A stretch of DNA of 64,000 nucleotides from Actinomadura nitritigenes (GCF_017573545.1 NZ_JAGEOK010000009.1:62001-126000); one strand, 5' to 3'; positions 37,903 to 46,161 are shown, counted from the first letter of the stretch. Notes: generated by a model not told the origin, from the sequence alone. A program made the numbers and translations.

Positions 37903-38232
37903 TCAGGCGACCTTGATGGAGTGGGGGCCGACGCTGACGGTGATGTCCACGTGTCCGCCGAGGGCGCTGGCGTAGGCGCGCAGCGTGTCCAACTCCATGG
38001 CCTCGATGTCGCCGTTCTCGATCTGGGAGACGCGGGATTGTGAGCATCCCAGGATCTGGGCGACCTCGGCTTGTGTCTTGCCGATGGCCTTGCGAAGTTC
38101 CTTGAGGTGGTGGCCGGCGACGTAGGCGTCGAGTTCGGCGCGTGCCCGATCCTGGCGTTCGGGGTCGGCCGGTTCGGGGTTGCGGCGGTGTGCTTCGGCC
38201 TTGATGTCCTGCCAGCGACGTCCGGTGCTCAT
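37903..38232 (-). CDS. XRE-family HTH protein (HigA-like antitoxin)
   Basis: A 109-residue protein whose C-terminal half is a Cro/C1-type HTH: LKELRKAIGKTQAEVAQILGCSQSRVSQIENGDIEAMELDTLRAYASALGG across residues 46-96, followed by a beta-strand tail HVDITVSVG. It resembles antitoxins of HigBA/RelE-type pairs, but no toxin frame is recognisable in the ~150 bp upstream, so it is an orphan or the toxin has decayed. The start is the ATG of MSTGRRWQDIK. Confidence 0.8.
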   Translation of the reverse strand: MSTGRRWQDIKAEAHRRNPEPADPERQDRARAELDAYVAGHHLKELRKAIGKTQAEVAQILGCSQSRVSQIENGDIEAMELDTLRAYASALGGHVDITVSVGPHSIKVA

Positions 38233-38403
38233 CGTCCGGCCTTGTCTCCGACCGCAAGGAAGATCGCGCAATCTGGTCATCTGGCTCCGATCGGACGGCG
38301 AGCCAGTGGAGCACGTCGGCCGGACACCGCCCGGCATGTTGTCTGATCCATCCACCGGTGGTAACGTGGCGGTAGTTGCAGTTGTGGTTCCCATGAGCTT
38401 ATG

Positions 38404-38438
38404 TGCGCCTGCTGGTACTCACCTCAGGCGCATTTTTT
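38404..38438 (+). terminator. Intrinsic terminator in the leader region of cspA
   Basis: Stem TGCGCCTG / CAGGCGCA with a 13-base loop followed by six Ts, the best T-tract terminator in the window. No + strand gene precedes it inside the island (the HTH gene is antisense), and it lies 92 bp before the cspA start. It may be an attenuator within a long cspA leader, or it may simply block read-through into cspA. Confidence 0.7.
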
Positions 38439-38529
38439 GTTTCCCGGTAGTCCGTCCGGATGGGGTCATTACGGCGACGCGTGGCTCGCAGAGTGTGGGC
38501 TCCGTAATTGCCTTTCGGAAGGGACGAGT

Positions 38530-38733
38530 ATGACTACTGGCACCGTGAAGTGGTTCAACGCGGAAAAGGGCTTCGGCTTCATCGAGCAGGACGGCGGCGG
38601 CAGCGACGTCTTCGCCCACTACTCCAACATCGCCGCCCAGGGCTTCCGTGAGCTCCAGGAGGGCCAGAAGGTCCAGTTCGACATCACGCAGGGCCAGAAG
38701 GGCCTGCAAGCGGAGAACATCGTTCCCGCCTGA
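38530..38733 (+). CDS. cspA: Cold-shock protein, CspA family
   Basis: A 67-residue single cold-shock domain with RNP1 KGFGFIEQD and RNP2 VFAHYSNI, starting [12 protein letters not shown]. It binds single-stranded RNA/DNA and acts as an RNA chaperone in the cytosol. GGAAGGGACG precedes the ATG. In many actinomycetes cspA is followed by a DEAD-box helicase gene as here, so the two are probably co-regulated in RNA unfolding under cold or stress. A GC-rich hairpin (38748-38777) follows it. Confidence 0.95.
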   Translation: MTTGTVKWFNAEKGFGFIEQDGGGSDVFAHYSNIAAQGFRELQEGQKVQFDITQGQKGLQAENIVPA

Positions 38734-38747
38734 GAACCGAACAGTGC

Positions 38748-38777
38748 GGTGCCGGGCCCACACCTGGGCCCGGCACC
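38748..38777 (+). terminator. Hairpin after cspA
   Basis: Perfect 13-bp stem GGTGCCGGGCCCA / TGGGCCCGGCACC with a 4-base loop, starting 14 bp after the cspA stop, without a T-tract. It may act as a Rho-independent-like terminator or RNA-stabilising hairpin. The remaining ~290 bp before the helicase ATG hold a second stem (GCAACGCC / GGCGTTGC at 38950-38977) but no gene. Confidence 0.5.
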
Positions 38778-39069
38778 CCGCCTGCCGGCAGGAAACGATC
38801 TTCCTGTCGATGCCCGCGTCTGATCTTTCAGGGGTGTAGCCCTTCTACGGCGTTCCGCCATACGGCTCCCCCGAGTACCTGGCTGCTGGTTCTCGGCTGC
38901 ACACCGCTCAGCCCGGAGCCCGTCCTTCAGCCGCCTTCCGCGGTATCACGCAACGCCCTTTTCGGCTTCGGCGTTGCTTCGCGGTTCACTTTGGTTCGTT
39001 CTTGCGATCGCTCCGGCCACGGGCTGCGGAGTCTTCCTCGAAACGTGCCACTTCAGGGAAGGCTTGCAC

Positions 39070-40484
39070 ATGACCCATGGCACCCGTCCGTCTCAACGTC
39101 GTTCTCTCACTCGCCTACCAGGGCCTCGCGCCAACCGGCCGCCCGGCGGCAGAACGACTTCGCGCTTCCCGTCAGTTCCACGCCTCCGCTGCCCCCGGCC
39201 GCGTCGTTCGCCGAGTTGGAAATGCCGGCGGCCCTGCTGTCCACCTTGACTCGACAGGGGATGGCGGAGCCGTTCGCCATCCAGGCCTCGACGCTTCCGG
39301 ACGCGTTGAACGGCCGCGATGTCCTCGGCCGCGGACGTACCGGCTCGGGAAAGACCCTCGCCTTCGGCCTGGCGATGCTCGCCCGTAGCGCCGGTCGGCG
39401 CGCCGAGCCGCGTAAGCCGCTGGCCCTGGTACTCGTCCCGACTCGCGAACTGGCCGTGCAGGTCACCGACGCACTCCTGCCCTACGCCCAGTCGCTCAAG
39501 CTTCGGTCGGCCACCGTTGTCGGCGGCGTATCGATCTCCCGGCAGGCCGCCGCCCTCCATCGCGGCGCGGAGATCCTGGTTGCCACCCCGGGACGGCTCA
39601 CGGACCTGATCAACCGGGGCGCCTGCAGCCTGGAGCACGTACGCACCACCGTCTTGGACGAGGCGGACCAAATGGCCGACATGGGTTTCCTGCCGCAGGT
39701 GACCGCGTTGCTCGACCAGGTCGCCCCGGGCGGTCAGCGGATGCTGTTCTCCGCGACGCTGGATCGCAATGTCGACCGTCTGGTCCGGCGCTTCCTCACC
39801 GACCCGGTCGTCCACTCGGTCGATCCGTCGGCGGGAGCGGTGACCACCATGGAGCACCACCTGCTGCACGTCACGGAGGCGGACAAGCAGGATGCCACCA
39901 CGCACATCGCCGCCCGCGACGGCCGCGTCATCATGTTCGTCGACATGAAGCATGCCGCCGACCGGCTGACCCGCAACCTCCTGAGCAGCGGCGTACGCGC
40001 TGCGGCACTGCACGGGGGCAAGTCGCAGCCACAGCGCAACCGTACTCTGGAGCAGTTCCGCAACGGAGACGTCTCCGTCCTGGTCGCCACCAACGTGGCC
40101 GCGCGCGGCATCCATGTCGATGGACTGGATCTGGTCGTTAACGTCGACCCGCCCAACGACCACAAGGACTACCTGCACCGAGGCGGTCGCACTGCACGCG
40201 CGGGCGAGTCCGGCACCGTGGTCACCCTGGTGCTGCCCAGGCAGCGCCATGAGATGGACCGGATGATGGTGACGGCCGGCATCACGCCGCACTCCACGCG
40301 GGTGCGGTCCGGTGATCCCGAACTCAATCGCATCACCGGTGCCCGACCGCCCTCCGGCATCCCCATCACCATCTCCGCTCCGGCCTCCGAAGGACGGCGT
40401 GACAGCGGAGCCGGGCGTAACCGCCGTCCCGCACGAAACCGCCGCTCCCAGCGATTCGCGACAACCGAGCGCGCCGGCAGATAG
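39070..40484 (+). CDS. DEAD-box RNA helicase with apparent N-terminal frameshift
   Basis: An RNA helicase core with all motifs: GRGRTGSGKTLAFGLA (I), VPTRELAVQV (Ia), TPGRL, LDEADQMADMGF (II), FSATLDR (III), VATNVAARGIHVD (V) and HRGGRTARAG (VI). The best start, ATG 39070 behind GGGAAGG, encodes MTHGTRPSQRRSLTRL and PRANRPPGGR. That reads into the wrong frame near 39155-39160, whereas the -1 frame continues as QNDFALPVSSTPPLP into the helicase. A one-base deletion or a -1 shift is implied. The first in-frame ATG of the core is 39222, which would lack the Q-motif lead-in. Partner of cspA. Confidence 0.82.
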
Positions 40485-40895
40485 GCAACCGGTCGACGCT
40501 CGCGGGACTTCACCGCGGGGCGTCGCGCCAAGGCGACGGCGAGGAGTCGGGGGTGGACGGCAATGTGCCGGCCACCTCGCGGCTCAGCCGGTCGCCCACC
40601 TTTCTCGGGTGACCTGCTGCACCCCTGGGCTGGTCGTGTCACCGCGAGTCTGAGGCCAACTTAGGAATCAGGCGAGGCCGGCCGTCAGAGTCGGTTGGCT
40701 GCGTCCGCGACAGCTGCCCCGCTGTGGTCTGGCCCGCTGCAGCGCGACCGCCATCCGAAGAGTTCTGCATCATGCTCCATGAGGCTTTCAGAAGGCCCTA
40801 TAGCCGAGCAGCTTCCCATCCGGCCCGTCGCGTCGCGCTGGCCGTGAGGCGCAAGGCGGACGGTCGTTCGCTGGCGCGCTGCTGTCACAAAAGTA

Positions 40896-40925
40896 GGCCC
40901 CGAGACTGCCGTCTCGGGGCCTTTT
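40896..40925. terminator. Terminator next to att copy 2
   Basis: Stem GGCCCCGAGAC / GTCTCGGGGCC with loop TGCC and a following TTTT on the + strand, and ACAAAA on the other side, so it can act in both directions. It sits at the same place relative to att copy 2 as the terminator at 37693 does to copy 1. The stretch 40485-40895 holds no gene I can support. Confidence 0.7.
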
Positions 40926-40939
40926 GGCTGGTCAGAAGC

Positions 40940-40982
40940 GTGGGCAGGGGCGGGGTCGAACCGCCGACCTTCCGCTTTTCAG
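40940..40982 (-). repeat. att copy 2 (truncated tRNA-Phe 3' half; attL of the AICE)
   Basis: 43 bp identical to 59513-59555 in the tRNA-Phe gene, stopping at the anticodon loop (…GCTTTTCAG). To its right the sequence diverges at once. It separates the 3.2-kb island from the AICE and is the left attachment site of the latter. Confidence 0.9.
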
Positions 40983-41057
40983 TGAACGAGGCTTCAACTG
41001 GTGCGCACCGGTGGTGACCTGCCAAGATCCTGCCTGCGCCCATCTGACAGAGGGTGA

Positions 41058-41077
41058 GTTCGGCACCAGTTCGGCAC
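41058..41077. repeat. Direct repeat GTTCGGCAC near attL
   Basis: Two copies of GTTCGGCAC, starts 11 bp apart, lie 75 bp inside the AICE left end; TTCGGCAC also occurs near the right end at 59399-59406. They are candidate arm-type integrase or Xis sites. The 660 bp between att copy 2 and the gene at 41645 otherwise contain no gene I can support. Confidence 0.35.
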
Positions 41078-41250
41078 GATCAAGCGTGAGCATCGCTGTG
41101 CCGAGGGCGGCGCCCAGGCTCGTCCTTCTCTGCTGTGCCAAGGTCTGACACGCGCTCTGGAGACGACTCAGCGGCCCGAACCCCGGACTGGTGAGTGTCG
41201 CTGCGGCCGAGGTTGGCCCCCCGGTGCGCGCGCCGAGGCCGTCGCAGAGC

Positions 41251-41489
41251 CCGCAGAATCCGCAGAATCGTCTAGAACGTGCAGTGGGGGTGCTTGCTTC
41301 AGGTCACGGCGGGCCGGGCCGTCTAGCTAAGCCGCGGTAGGCCCCCTCCGGCCTCTGCCAGAGGGCGAGGTGTTGCCCCAGGCCAGGGGATTGCGCGGGT
41401 TTGTGCGGCAATACGTGGTGCGCCCATGGAAGGCAGGCAGCGAGGTGACCAGCAGACAGGCGGTTCCGTGGATACTGCGGATTCTGCGG
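41251..41489. repeat. 15-bp inverted repeat pair near AICE left end
   Basis: CCGCAGAATCCGCAG at 41251-41265 and its exact complement CTGCGGATTCTGCGG at 41475-41489 bracket ~210 bp of non-coding DNA. Each arm itself holds a tandem CGCAGAAT/CGCAG. Possible roles are recombination accessory sites, a replication locus, or the ends of a small non-autonomous element. Confidence 0.45.
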
Positions 41490-41644
41490 CTGCAGGGTGC
41501 TTAACCAACCACTCATCGAGTCCGCCATGTCTGTGTGTGAAGTTCTGTCAAGTGGTCCTGAGTTAGATTGCTGCAACGCTAGGTTTATGGCCACATCCTG
41601 CCGCTTGTGCGAAGCTATACGGCTGCTTGGTGATGTCGGAGATA

Positions 41645-42283
41645 ATGGGCTCCATGCTTACAGCAATCATCTCCGCGATCTTGTCGGCCATCGCTGCTCT
41701 AGGTGGTGTAACTCTTAGTTCACACCTCGGTGGGCGGGCGCAAAGCCGTGGATGGCAGCACGAAAGGGAGCAAAAATATCGAGAGGAACGCCTGATCGCT
41801 GTTAGCAGTTTCGTTAGTAAGGCAGCCTACATAAGGACGGCATGCTTGGCGGGGTTAGCATCGAATACTAGGCCGCTGGACCTTGAAACATTAAGTGAAG
41901 CCCACAAAGAGCTGCAGACGTTAGCGACACGTCTCAGGCTAACTGCCGTTCAATTCTCGACTGTAGATGTTGCAATGGCATCTGCTGATGCACTTGGATC
42001 GGTCCTTCAGGTGATGAGGCGCTGGAGTGGAACAGAGAGTGAAATTGCGGTGGCTACGCTGCGCTTAGCGTCGGCTCGCCTGCAGGAGGAAGTCCTTGTA
42101 TCGAACGCAAGGCATGAGTTGGGCTTGGATGATTTACAAGGAATGCCTAGATATGACGAGGAGGTTATGCTGAGATCTTTCCTTAGAAAATCGATTCACG
42201 ATGCCGAAGCAGTGGAACGAATTGTTGGGAAAATTCAACAGATTAAGGAAGCTGGAAAAGATTCAAGTTGGCTGGCTCGCTGA
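41645..42283 (+). CDS. Unrecognised single-pass membrane protein
   Basis: A ~212-residue protein: an N-terminal transmembrane helix (MLTAIISAILSAIAALGGVTLSS), then a basic segment and a helical cytoplasmic domain (LETLSEAHKELQTLATRLRLTAVQF; ATLRLASARLQEEVLVSNARHEL; SFLRKSIHDAEAVERIVGKIQQI). Third-position GC is far lower than in neighbouring genes, indicating separate origin. I do not recognise the family. Together with the next two genes it looks like cargo. The start at 41645 has GGAG just upstream; ATGs at 41633 and 41654 are alternatives. Confidence 0.6.
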   Translation: MGSMLTAIISAILSAIAALGGVTLSSHLGGRAQSRGWQHEREQKYREERLIAVSSFVSKAAYIRTACLAGLASNTRPLDLETLSEAHKELQTLATRLRLTAVQFSTVDVAMASADALGSVLQVMRRWSGTESEIAVATLRLASARLQEEVLVSNARHELGLDDLQGMPRYDEEVMLRSFLRKSIHDAEAVERIVGKIQQIKEAGKDSSWLAR

Positions 42284-42378
42284 GTCAGTTCGGCGATGAT
42301 GCCATACTAGGCGGCTGGCAAAACCGCGTTAGCGATGCACCGTGGTCTAAGCTAATAGCAACGGTACTGATCGTGCAC

Positions 42379-42978
42379 CTATTCGCGTTCTGGTGAGACT
42401 AGGGCGTTATCCAACTCTTGATCCACGAGCCTCAAAGTTCGCTTTACTACCATCAGTAGAGTGAGAAGCAAATGGACGAGGAAGAAGTAGGTAACCTCCG
42501 CATACCAGGTCGGTTGTTGCGGAGCCGGAGTCTTGCCACCGGAGGAGTTGCCTTGCGGGTTTCTAATAGTGAAGTCGCCGAGGGCAAGCCAGGCAGTGAA
42601 GATGATGCACAGGAGTGAACAGTATGCTACATTCACGGAAATTTCTCTGAGGAGCTTGACACGTTTGCGGTTGCGCGTTGATACGCCACCTGTCTCCGAT
42701 GAAGTTGCAACCTGTGCTGCCATCTGCAGCATCAGAATCAGCAGAGCAAAGAGGAAGGCAGCCAACGCCGCGATTGCGGCAAGGAAGCTTCCAGTGGTTC
42801 CTAGGCGGACTTTTAACAGATAGGTTGCGATCACCGCGCCTAGGGGAACTCCTATGAAGAGAAGGAGGTCCGGCTTGCTTATTTTTTGCGTTCGGTTGTT
42901 GTACAGGGTGCGGAAGTGTCTACCGAAAATCGGGGCGACGTTAATCTTCTCAGTGAACTCAGCAATGCGAGAGAACAA
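42379..42978 (-). CDS. Unrecognised four-helix membrane protein
   Basis: A 199-residue protein with four hydrophobic helices (DLLLFIGVPLGAVIATYLL; FLAAIAALAAFLFALLILML; VAYCSLLCIIFTAWLAL; YFFLVHLLLTLLMVV), a cytoplasmic basic loop between helices 2 and 3, and an external Gly/Pro-rich loop between 3 and 4. It starts 15 bp after the stop of the 319-residue gene, so the two form an operon. The size and topology are like membrane effectors of two-gene antiphage systems, but no homology is claimed. Low GC. Confidence 0.65.
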   Translation of the reverse strand: MFSRIAEFTEKINVAPIFGRHFRTLYNNRTQKISKPDLLLFIGVPLGAVIATYLLKVRLGTTGSFLAAIAALAAFLFALLILMLQMAAQVATSSETGGVSTRNRKRVKLLREISVNVAYCSLLCIIFTAWLALGDFTIRNPQGNSSGGKTPAPQQPTWYAEVTYFFLVHLLLTLLMVVKRTLRLVDQELDNALVSPERE

Positions 42979-42993
42979 GCAAGACTCCCGGAC

Positions 42994-43953
42994 TTAACTC
43001 TCCTCGGAGCTTGGAGTGAGTATTTCGATGTACCCAAGCATTGCTTGACGGAGAGACTCATACGTTGGGTGGCCGTCCTGAGCGAAGCTCAAGTGGTCCG
43101 TCACATCATAACCTGCACGCGGTGTCTTCTCTCCTTCTGGACCTAGAAGGATAGAGTGCTCGCGCCCTCTGCGGTCTATAAATGTCGTTCGCACCTCATC
43201 ATAAGTTTGGCCATCGAACTCCAGTAGAGAAGAAAGGCTCTTGTCGTCCTCAAGGGCCTGCTCCAGGGGCTTCTTGGACAGACGCGCCCTTCTGCCTCGC
43301 GGGCTGACGACGGTTCGCACGTCGCCGAGGGTTTTTGAGTCGAACCAACTCCCGGTGTCGCCGAACATATCCGTCGGCTTCATGTGGCGAATATAGGTGA
43401 CCTTTTTAAGCTGCTCCTCCGCAATTAGCTTCTTGTGGAAACCTTCAGGCGTGCAAAAGTTGATTTCCACCGAGAGGTGCGGGTAACGCTCCCTGAACCA
43501 TGTCTTGAAACTGTCCCAGAATTTGGTTTTAATTCCACGATTCTTGGGTGAATGGCAAACGAGGAACCCACGTGAGCGCATTGCGGGAAGTTTGGCAAGT
43601 AGTAGTACGGGAATGAACTCTACGTCTTCGGGCTTGCGCCGATAGGAAGGTTGCTCACCTACTCCACCTTCCTCGGACTCGAAGATTTCGCTCGCAAATC
43701 CTTTCTCGCCGGATTTCACCCACGCGGCGATGACATCGGGTTCCTCGTTGGTTGGCTTGTATACCGTTCCCATCCTAAGGGTCGACTCTGACACTTCGTC
43801 CGACCAGTCTCGGCGCTGTGGATCTTCCAGGAATTGTTGTAGGATGTCGATGAACACACCCCCCTGATCATCAAAGTTGCCAAGGAGTGGCTTGTGGGAA
43901 GGGAATCCCTTTTTGTGGACCGAGATTAGGTATGCGTGGAGAATGTGTGCCAT
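42994..43953 (-). CDS. Unrecognised soluble protein, first gene of low-GC operon
   Basis: A 319-residue cytosolic protein beginning MAHILHAYLISVHKKGFPSH, with IPVLLLAKLPAMRSRGFLVCHSPKNRGIKTKFWDSF in the middle and the basic stretch SPRGRRARLSKKPLEQALEDD followed by DEVRTTFIDRRGREHSILLG. I cannot place it in a known family. The ATG has AGAAGGAC at good distance. It is followed directly by the four-helix membrane protein. Such a soluble-sensor plus membrane-protein pair, of foreign composition inside an AICE, is consistent with phage defence (inference only). Confidence 0.65.
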   Translation of the reverse strand: MAHILHAYLISVHKKGFPSHKPLLGNFDDQGGVFIDILQQFLEDPQRRDWSDEVSESTLRMGTVYKPTNEEPDVIAAWVKSGEKGFASEIFESEEGGVGEQPSYRRKPEDVEFIPVLLLAKLPAMRSRGFLVCHSPKNRGIKTKFWDSFKTWFRERYPHLSVEINFCTPEGFHKKLIAEEQLKKVTYIRHMKPTDMFGDTGSWFDSKTLGDVRTVVSPRGRRARLSKKPLEQALEDDKSLSSLLEFDGQTYDEVRTTFIDRRGREHSILLGPEGEKTPRAGYDVTDHLSFAQDGHPTYESLRQAMLGYIEILTPSSEES

Positions 43954-44110
43954 AGGGCTGTCCTTCTGGTTGGCTAGTAGTTCTGCCTCCTCCAGGAGAG
44001 AAGTGAGTATAGTGAAAGCTGCTCTGATTTGACCTGGATTGCGTAGCTCTTGCGTGTCCGGTTTTGGACATCCGTGCCTCGGGGGAGTGGTGCCTGCCTC
44101 TGCCGATAGC

Positions 44111-44145
44111 GAGCAGCTCCGGCCAAGAGGTGGCCGGAGCTGCTC
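44111..44145 (-). terminator. Hairpin after the decarboxylase gene
   Basis: Perfect 15-bp stem GAGCAGCTCCGGCCA / TGGCCGGAGCTGCTC with loop AGAGG, 12 bp beyond the stop of the decarboxylase gene. It has no T-tract, but its strength and position suggest transcription termination between the two minus-strand units. Confidence 0.6.
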
Positions 44146-44157
44146 ATGTGGTGGAGG

Positions 44158-45318
44158 TTACGCCGCCAGATAGTGGAACGTGGGCTTCGGGTGCATGAGG
44201 AAGTCGGTGTGAGAGATGTTCCAGGCGTAGGCGCCGGCCATGGAGAAGGCGACTACGTCCCCGACTGCGATGCGGCCCGTGGGGACCTCGCGTGCAAAGA
44301 CGTCCTTTGGTGTGCAGAGTTGGCCGACGAGGGTTACCGGCTCGTTGGCGACCTCGGGACCGTCGCCGGTGCCGCTGAGGACGTCGAACGGCTGGTTGTG
44401 CTGCTTGGTGACCGGCGTCCGGATGTGCATGGTGCCGCCGCGTAGGACGGCGTACCACTGGCCGTGTGCCTTCTTCACGTCCAGTACTTCCGTGACGTAC
44501 CACCCGGCGTAGACGCTGATGGAGCGGCCCGGTTCGATGCGCAGTGTCTCGCCCGGCTGGACGAGGCCGGCGACCTCGGCGCCGTACTGCTTCCAGTCGA
44601 ATCGGGTGCCGGGCGTGCCGTAGTCGACCGCCATGCCGCCGCCGAGGTTGAACTCACGCGGCCCGGTGTGGCCGATCCTGTCGAGCCACGCGCGGCCCCA
44701 CGCGAGGATCTCGGCGGATTGGGCCGCCATGGCGGACGCGTCGAGCCCGGACGCTAGGTGCGCGTGGATGCCGCGTAGGCGCACGTGCGGCGAGGCGGTC
44801 AGGGTGTCGGTGCAGGTATCCATGAGTTCGGGGTCCATGCCGAACGGGCCGCTCATGGCCAGCGCTACGCCGCTGCGGTCGCCGGCGAGGTTGACCCGTA
44901 GCAGAACGTCGACCTCGCGCCCGGCCGCCTCGGCGATGCGCGTGAGGCGAGCCAGCTCGTACGGGCTCTCGACGTGGATGCGCTCGACGTCGAGGTTGAG
45001 CGCTAGTTCGAGTTCGTCATCGGTCTTGCCGGGGCCGCCGAACGCCAACCGTGCGTCCGGGAGTGCCTCGCGCACGTGCGCCAGCTCGCCGCCGGACGCG
45101 ACCTCGATGCCGTCGACGTACGGGGCGAGCGCGCGCAGGATTGGGGCGTCGGGGTTGGCTTTGGCGGCATAGAAGATCTCCGGCGCGCCCGGCACCGACA
45201 GTGCCCCCTTGACCTCGGCTGCGTGGTCCCGGAGTGCGGCGAGGTCGTAGACGAACGCGGGTAGGTGCGCGTCCGCGGCGAGCGTCCGGGCGTGGTCTTC
45301 GACGAGTCGCGTGATCAT
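44158..45318 (-). CDS. Type III PLP-dependent decarboxylase (DAP/ornithine decarboxylase-like)
   Basis: A 386-residue fold-type III enzyme. The PLP lysine is Lys53 in FYAAKANPD. GIEVASGGELAHVREA, FGGPGKTDDELELAL, GIHAHLASGLD (PLP-ring His), NLGGGMAVDYG (phosphate loop), EPGRSI and the active-site Cys in LCTPKDVFA follow in order. It resembles the BtrK/siderophore decarboxylase branch more than housekeeping LysA, since FGGPGK and LCTPKD match that branch. Substrate unknown. The gene lies 19 bp downstream of the GntR regulator and is presumably its co-transcribed cargo. Confidence 0.85.
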   Translation of the reverse strand: MITRLVEDHARTLAADAHLPAFVYDLAALRDHAAEVKGALSVPGAPEIFYAAKANPDAPILRALAPYVDGIEVASGGELAHVREALPDARLAFGGPGKTDDELELALNLDVERIHVESPYELARLTRIAEAAGREVDVLLRVNLAGDRSGVALAMSGPFGMDPELMDTCTDTLTASPHVRLRGIHAHLASGLDASAMAAQSAEILAWGRAWLDRIGHTGPREFNLGGGMAVDYGTPGTRFDWKQYGAEVAGLVQPGETLRIEPGRSISVYAGWYVTEVLDVKKAHGQWYAVLRGGTMHIRTPVTKQHNQPFDVLSGTGDGPEVANEPVTLVGQLCTPKDVFAREVPTGRIAVGDVVAFSMAGAYAWNISHTDFLMHPKPTFHYLAA

Positions 45319-45337
45319 GGGGTGTGTTCTCCGGGTG

Positions 45338-46105
45338 TCAGGCGAGCGGGAACTCGTACTGGGCCGTGAGGTAGTGGGCGGGGGCGACAGAGATCGTGAC
45401 CTCGACGGCGCGGCCCTCGGCGGTCATGCCGACGTGGGTTATCTCCACCACGGTACGTTCCGGGCTGATTTCCAGCGCCCGCGCTTCGGTGTCGGTGGGC
45501 AGACGGCTGGGCGTGATCTCCTCGCGCGCCGTGACCTGCGGGTAGCCGAGTTCGCCGAGGGCGCTCTTGACCCCGCCCACGATGACCGGCCCCTCCTCCT
45601 CCAGGACCGTCCCGCCCGCGATCTCCAGCGGGAACCAACTGGCATTGAGCCGAACGGGAATGCCGCTGGCCAGCAGACGACGGCGCCGGACGAGACAGTT
45701 CGCCTCGCCGGCGGGGAGGCCGAGCAACTCGGCGACGCGTGCCGGCGGTTCGGCGTGTTCGGTGGTGATCTCGTGCTGAGGCTCCAGGCCGCGCGCTCGC
45801 ACCTCGGCGTCGAACGCGCCGCGGGCGCCGTTGTTCTCGCGCTTCGCGCGGTCGTACCGGGCCGGTGAGTGAAGCATGGGCGGTAGCCACGTGACCATGG
45901 TTCCGCGTCCCTGACGGGGCCGCACGATGCCCTCGGCTGCGAGCATCTGCATTGCCCGGTTCACCAAGCTGCGCGAGGCGCCGTAGCGCTCCGCCAGCTC
46001 GGGTTCGGCGGGCAGGACGCTCCCCGTGGGGTACGCCCCCTCGATGATCTCTTCACGGATCTTCGCCGCGATCTCGCGGAACCCGTGACGCTCCGAGTTG
46101 GGCAT
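45338..46105 (-). CDS. GntR-family regulator, HutC/KorSA type
   Basis: A 255-residue repressor with an N-terminal winged HTH (FREIAAKIREEIIEGAYPTGSVLPAEPELAERYGASRSLVNRAMQMLAAEGIVRPRQGRGTMV across residues 9-71) and a C-terminal UTRA effector domain (residues ~95-245). In pSAM2-like elements KorSA of this family represses the activator/transfer region. Here two 25-bp repeats lie in the 168-bp gap to the divergent transfer operon, supporting the same role. Confidence 0.88.
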   Translation of the reverse strand: MPNSERHGFREIAAKIREEIIEGAYPTGSVLPAEPELAERYGASRSLVNRAMQMLAAEGIVRPRQGRGTMVTWLPPMLHSPARYDRAKRENNGARGAFDAEVRARGLEPQHEITTEHAEPPARVAELLGLPAGEANCLVRRRRLLASGIPVRLNASWFPLEIAGGTVLEEEGPVIVGGVKSALGELGYPQVTAREEITPSRLPTDTEARALEISPERTVVEITHVGMTAEGRAVEVTISVAPAHYLTAQYEFPLA

Positions 46106-46161
46106 CTACCTGCTCCTTTCTGCTGTCTGCGTGCTGCTTAGGTCCACCTAACCAGACTAAA

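Larger units (their letters stand above)
37786..40982. mobile_element. att-flanked 3.2-kb island without integrase (CIME-like)
   Basis: The segment lies between two direct copies of the tRNA-Phe 3' end (37743 and 40940). It contains an orphan HTH antitoxin-like gene, cspA and a DEAD-box helicase gene, but no integrase, excisionase, replication or transfer gene. Such att-flanked units next to an integrative element fit the cis-mobilizable element concept: they can be excised by a neighbour's integrase. Whether it moved as a unit is inference. Confidence 0.6.

Noticed and set aside
37903..38400. Complete HigBA toxin-antitoxin pair
   Set aside because: The HTH antitoxin-like gene is clear, but none of the short frames upstream resembles a RelE/HigB toxin.
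38991..39069. Helicase start at TTG 38991
   Set aside because: It is a TTG without ribosome-binding site, and its first ~50 codons resemble no helicase N-terminus; ATG 39070 in another frame is better supported.
40983..41640. Protein-coding genes between attL and the low-GC block
   Set aside because: Short frames of 60-97 codons exist on both strands but lack ribosome-binding sites, have skewed composition and overlap the repeats; none is supportable.
42379..43953. Assignment of the low-GC operon as a Kiwa (KwaA/KwaB) system
   Set aside because: Protein sizes and a four-helix membrane partner are similar, but gene order is reversed and I could not see sequence motifs that would identify KwaB/DUF4868. 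Left as unknown.
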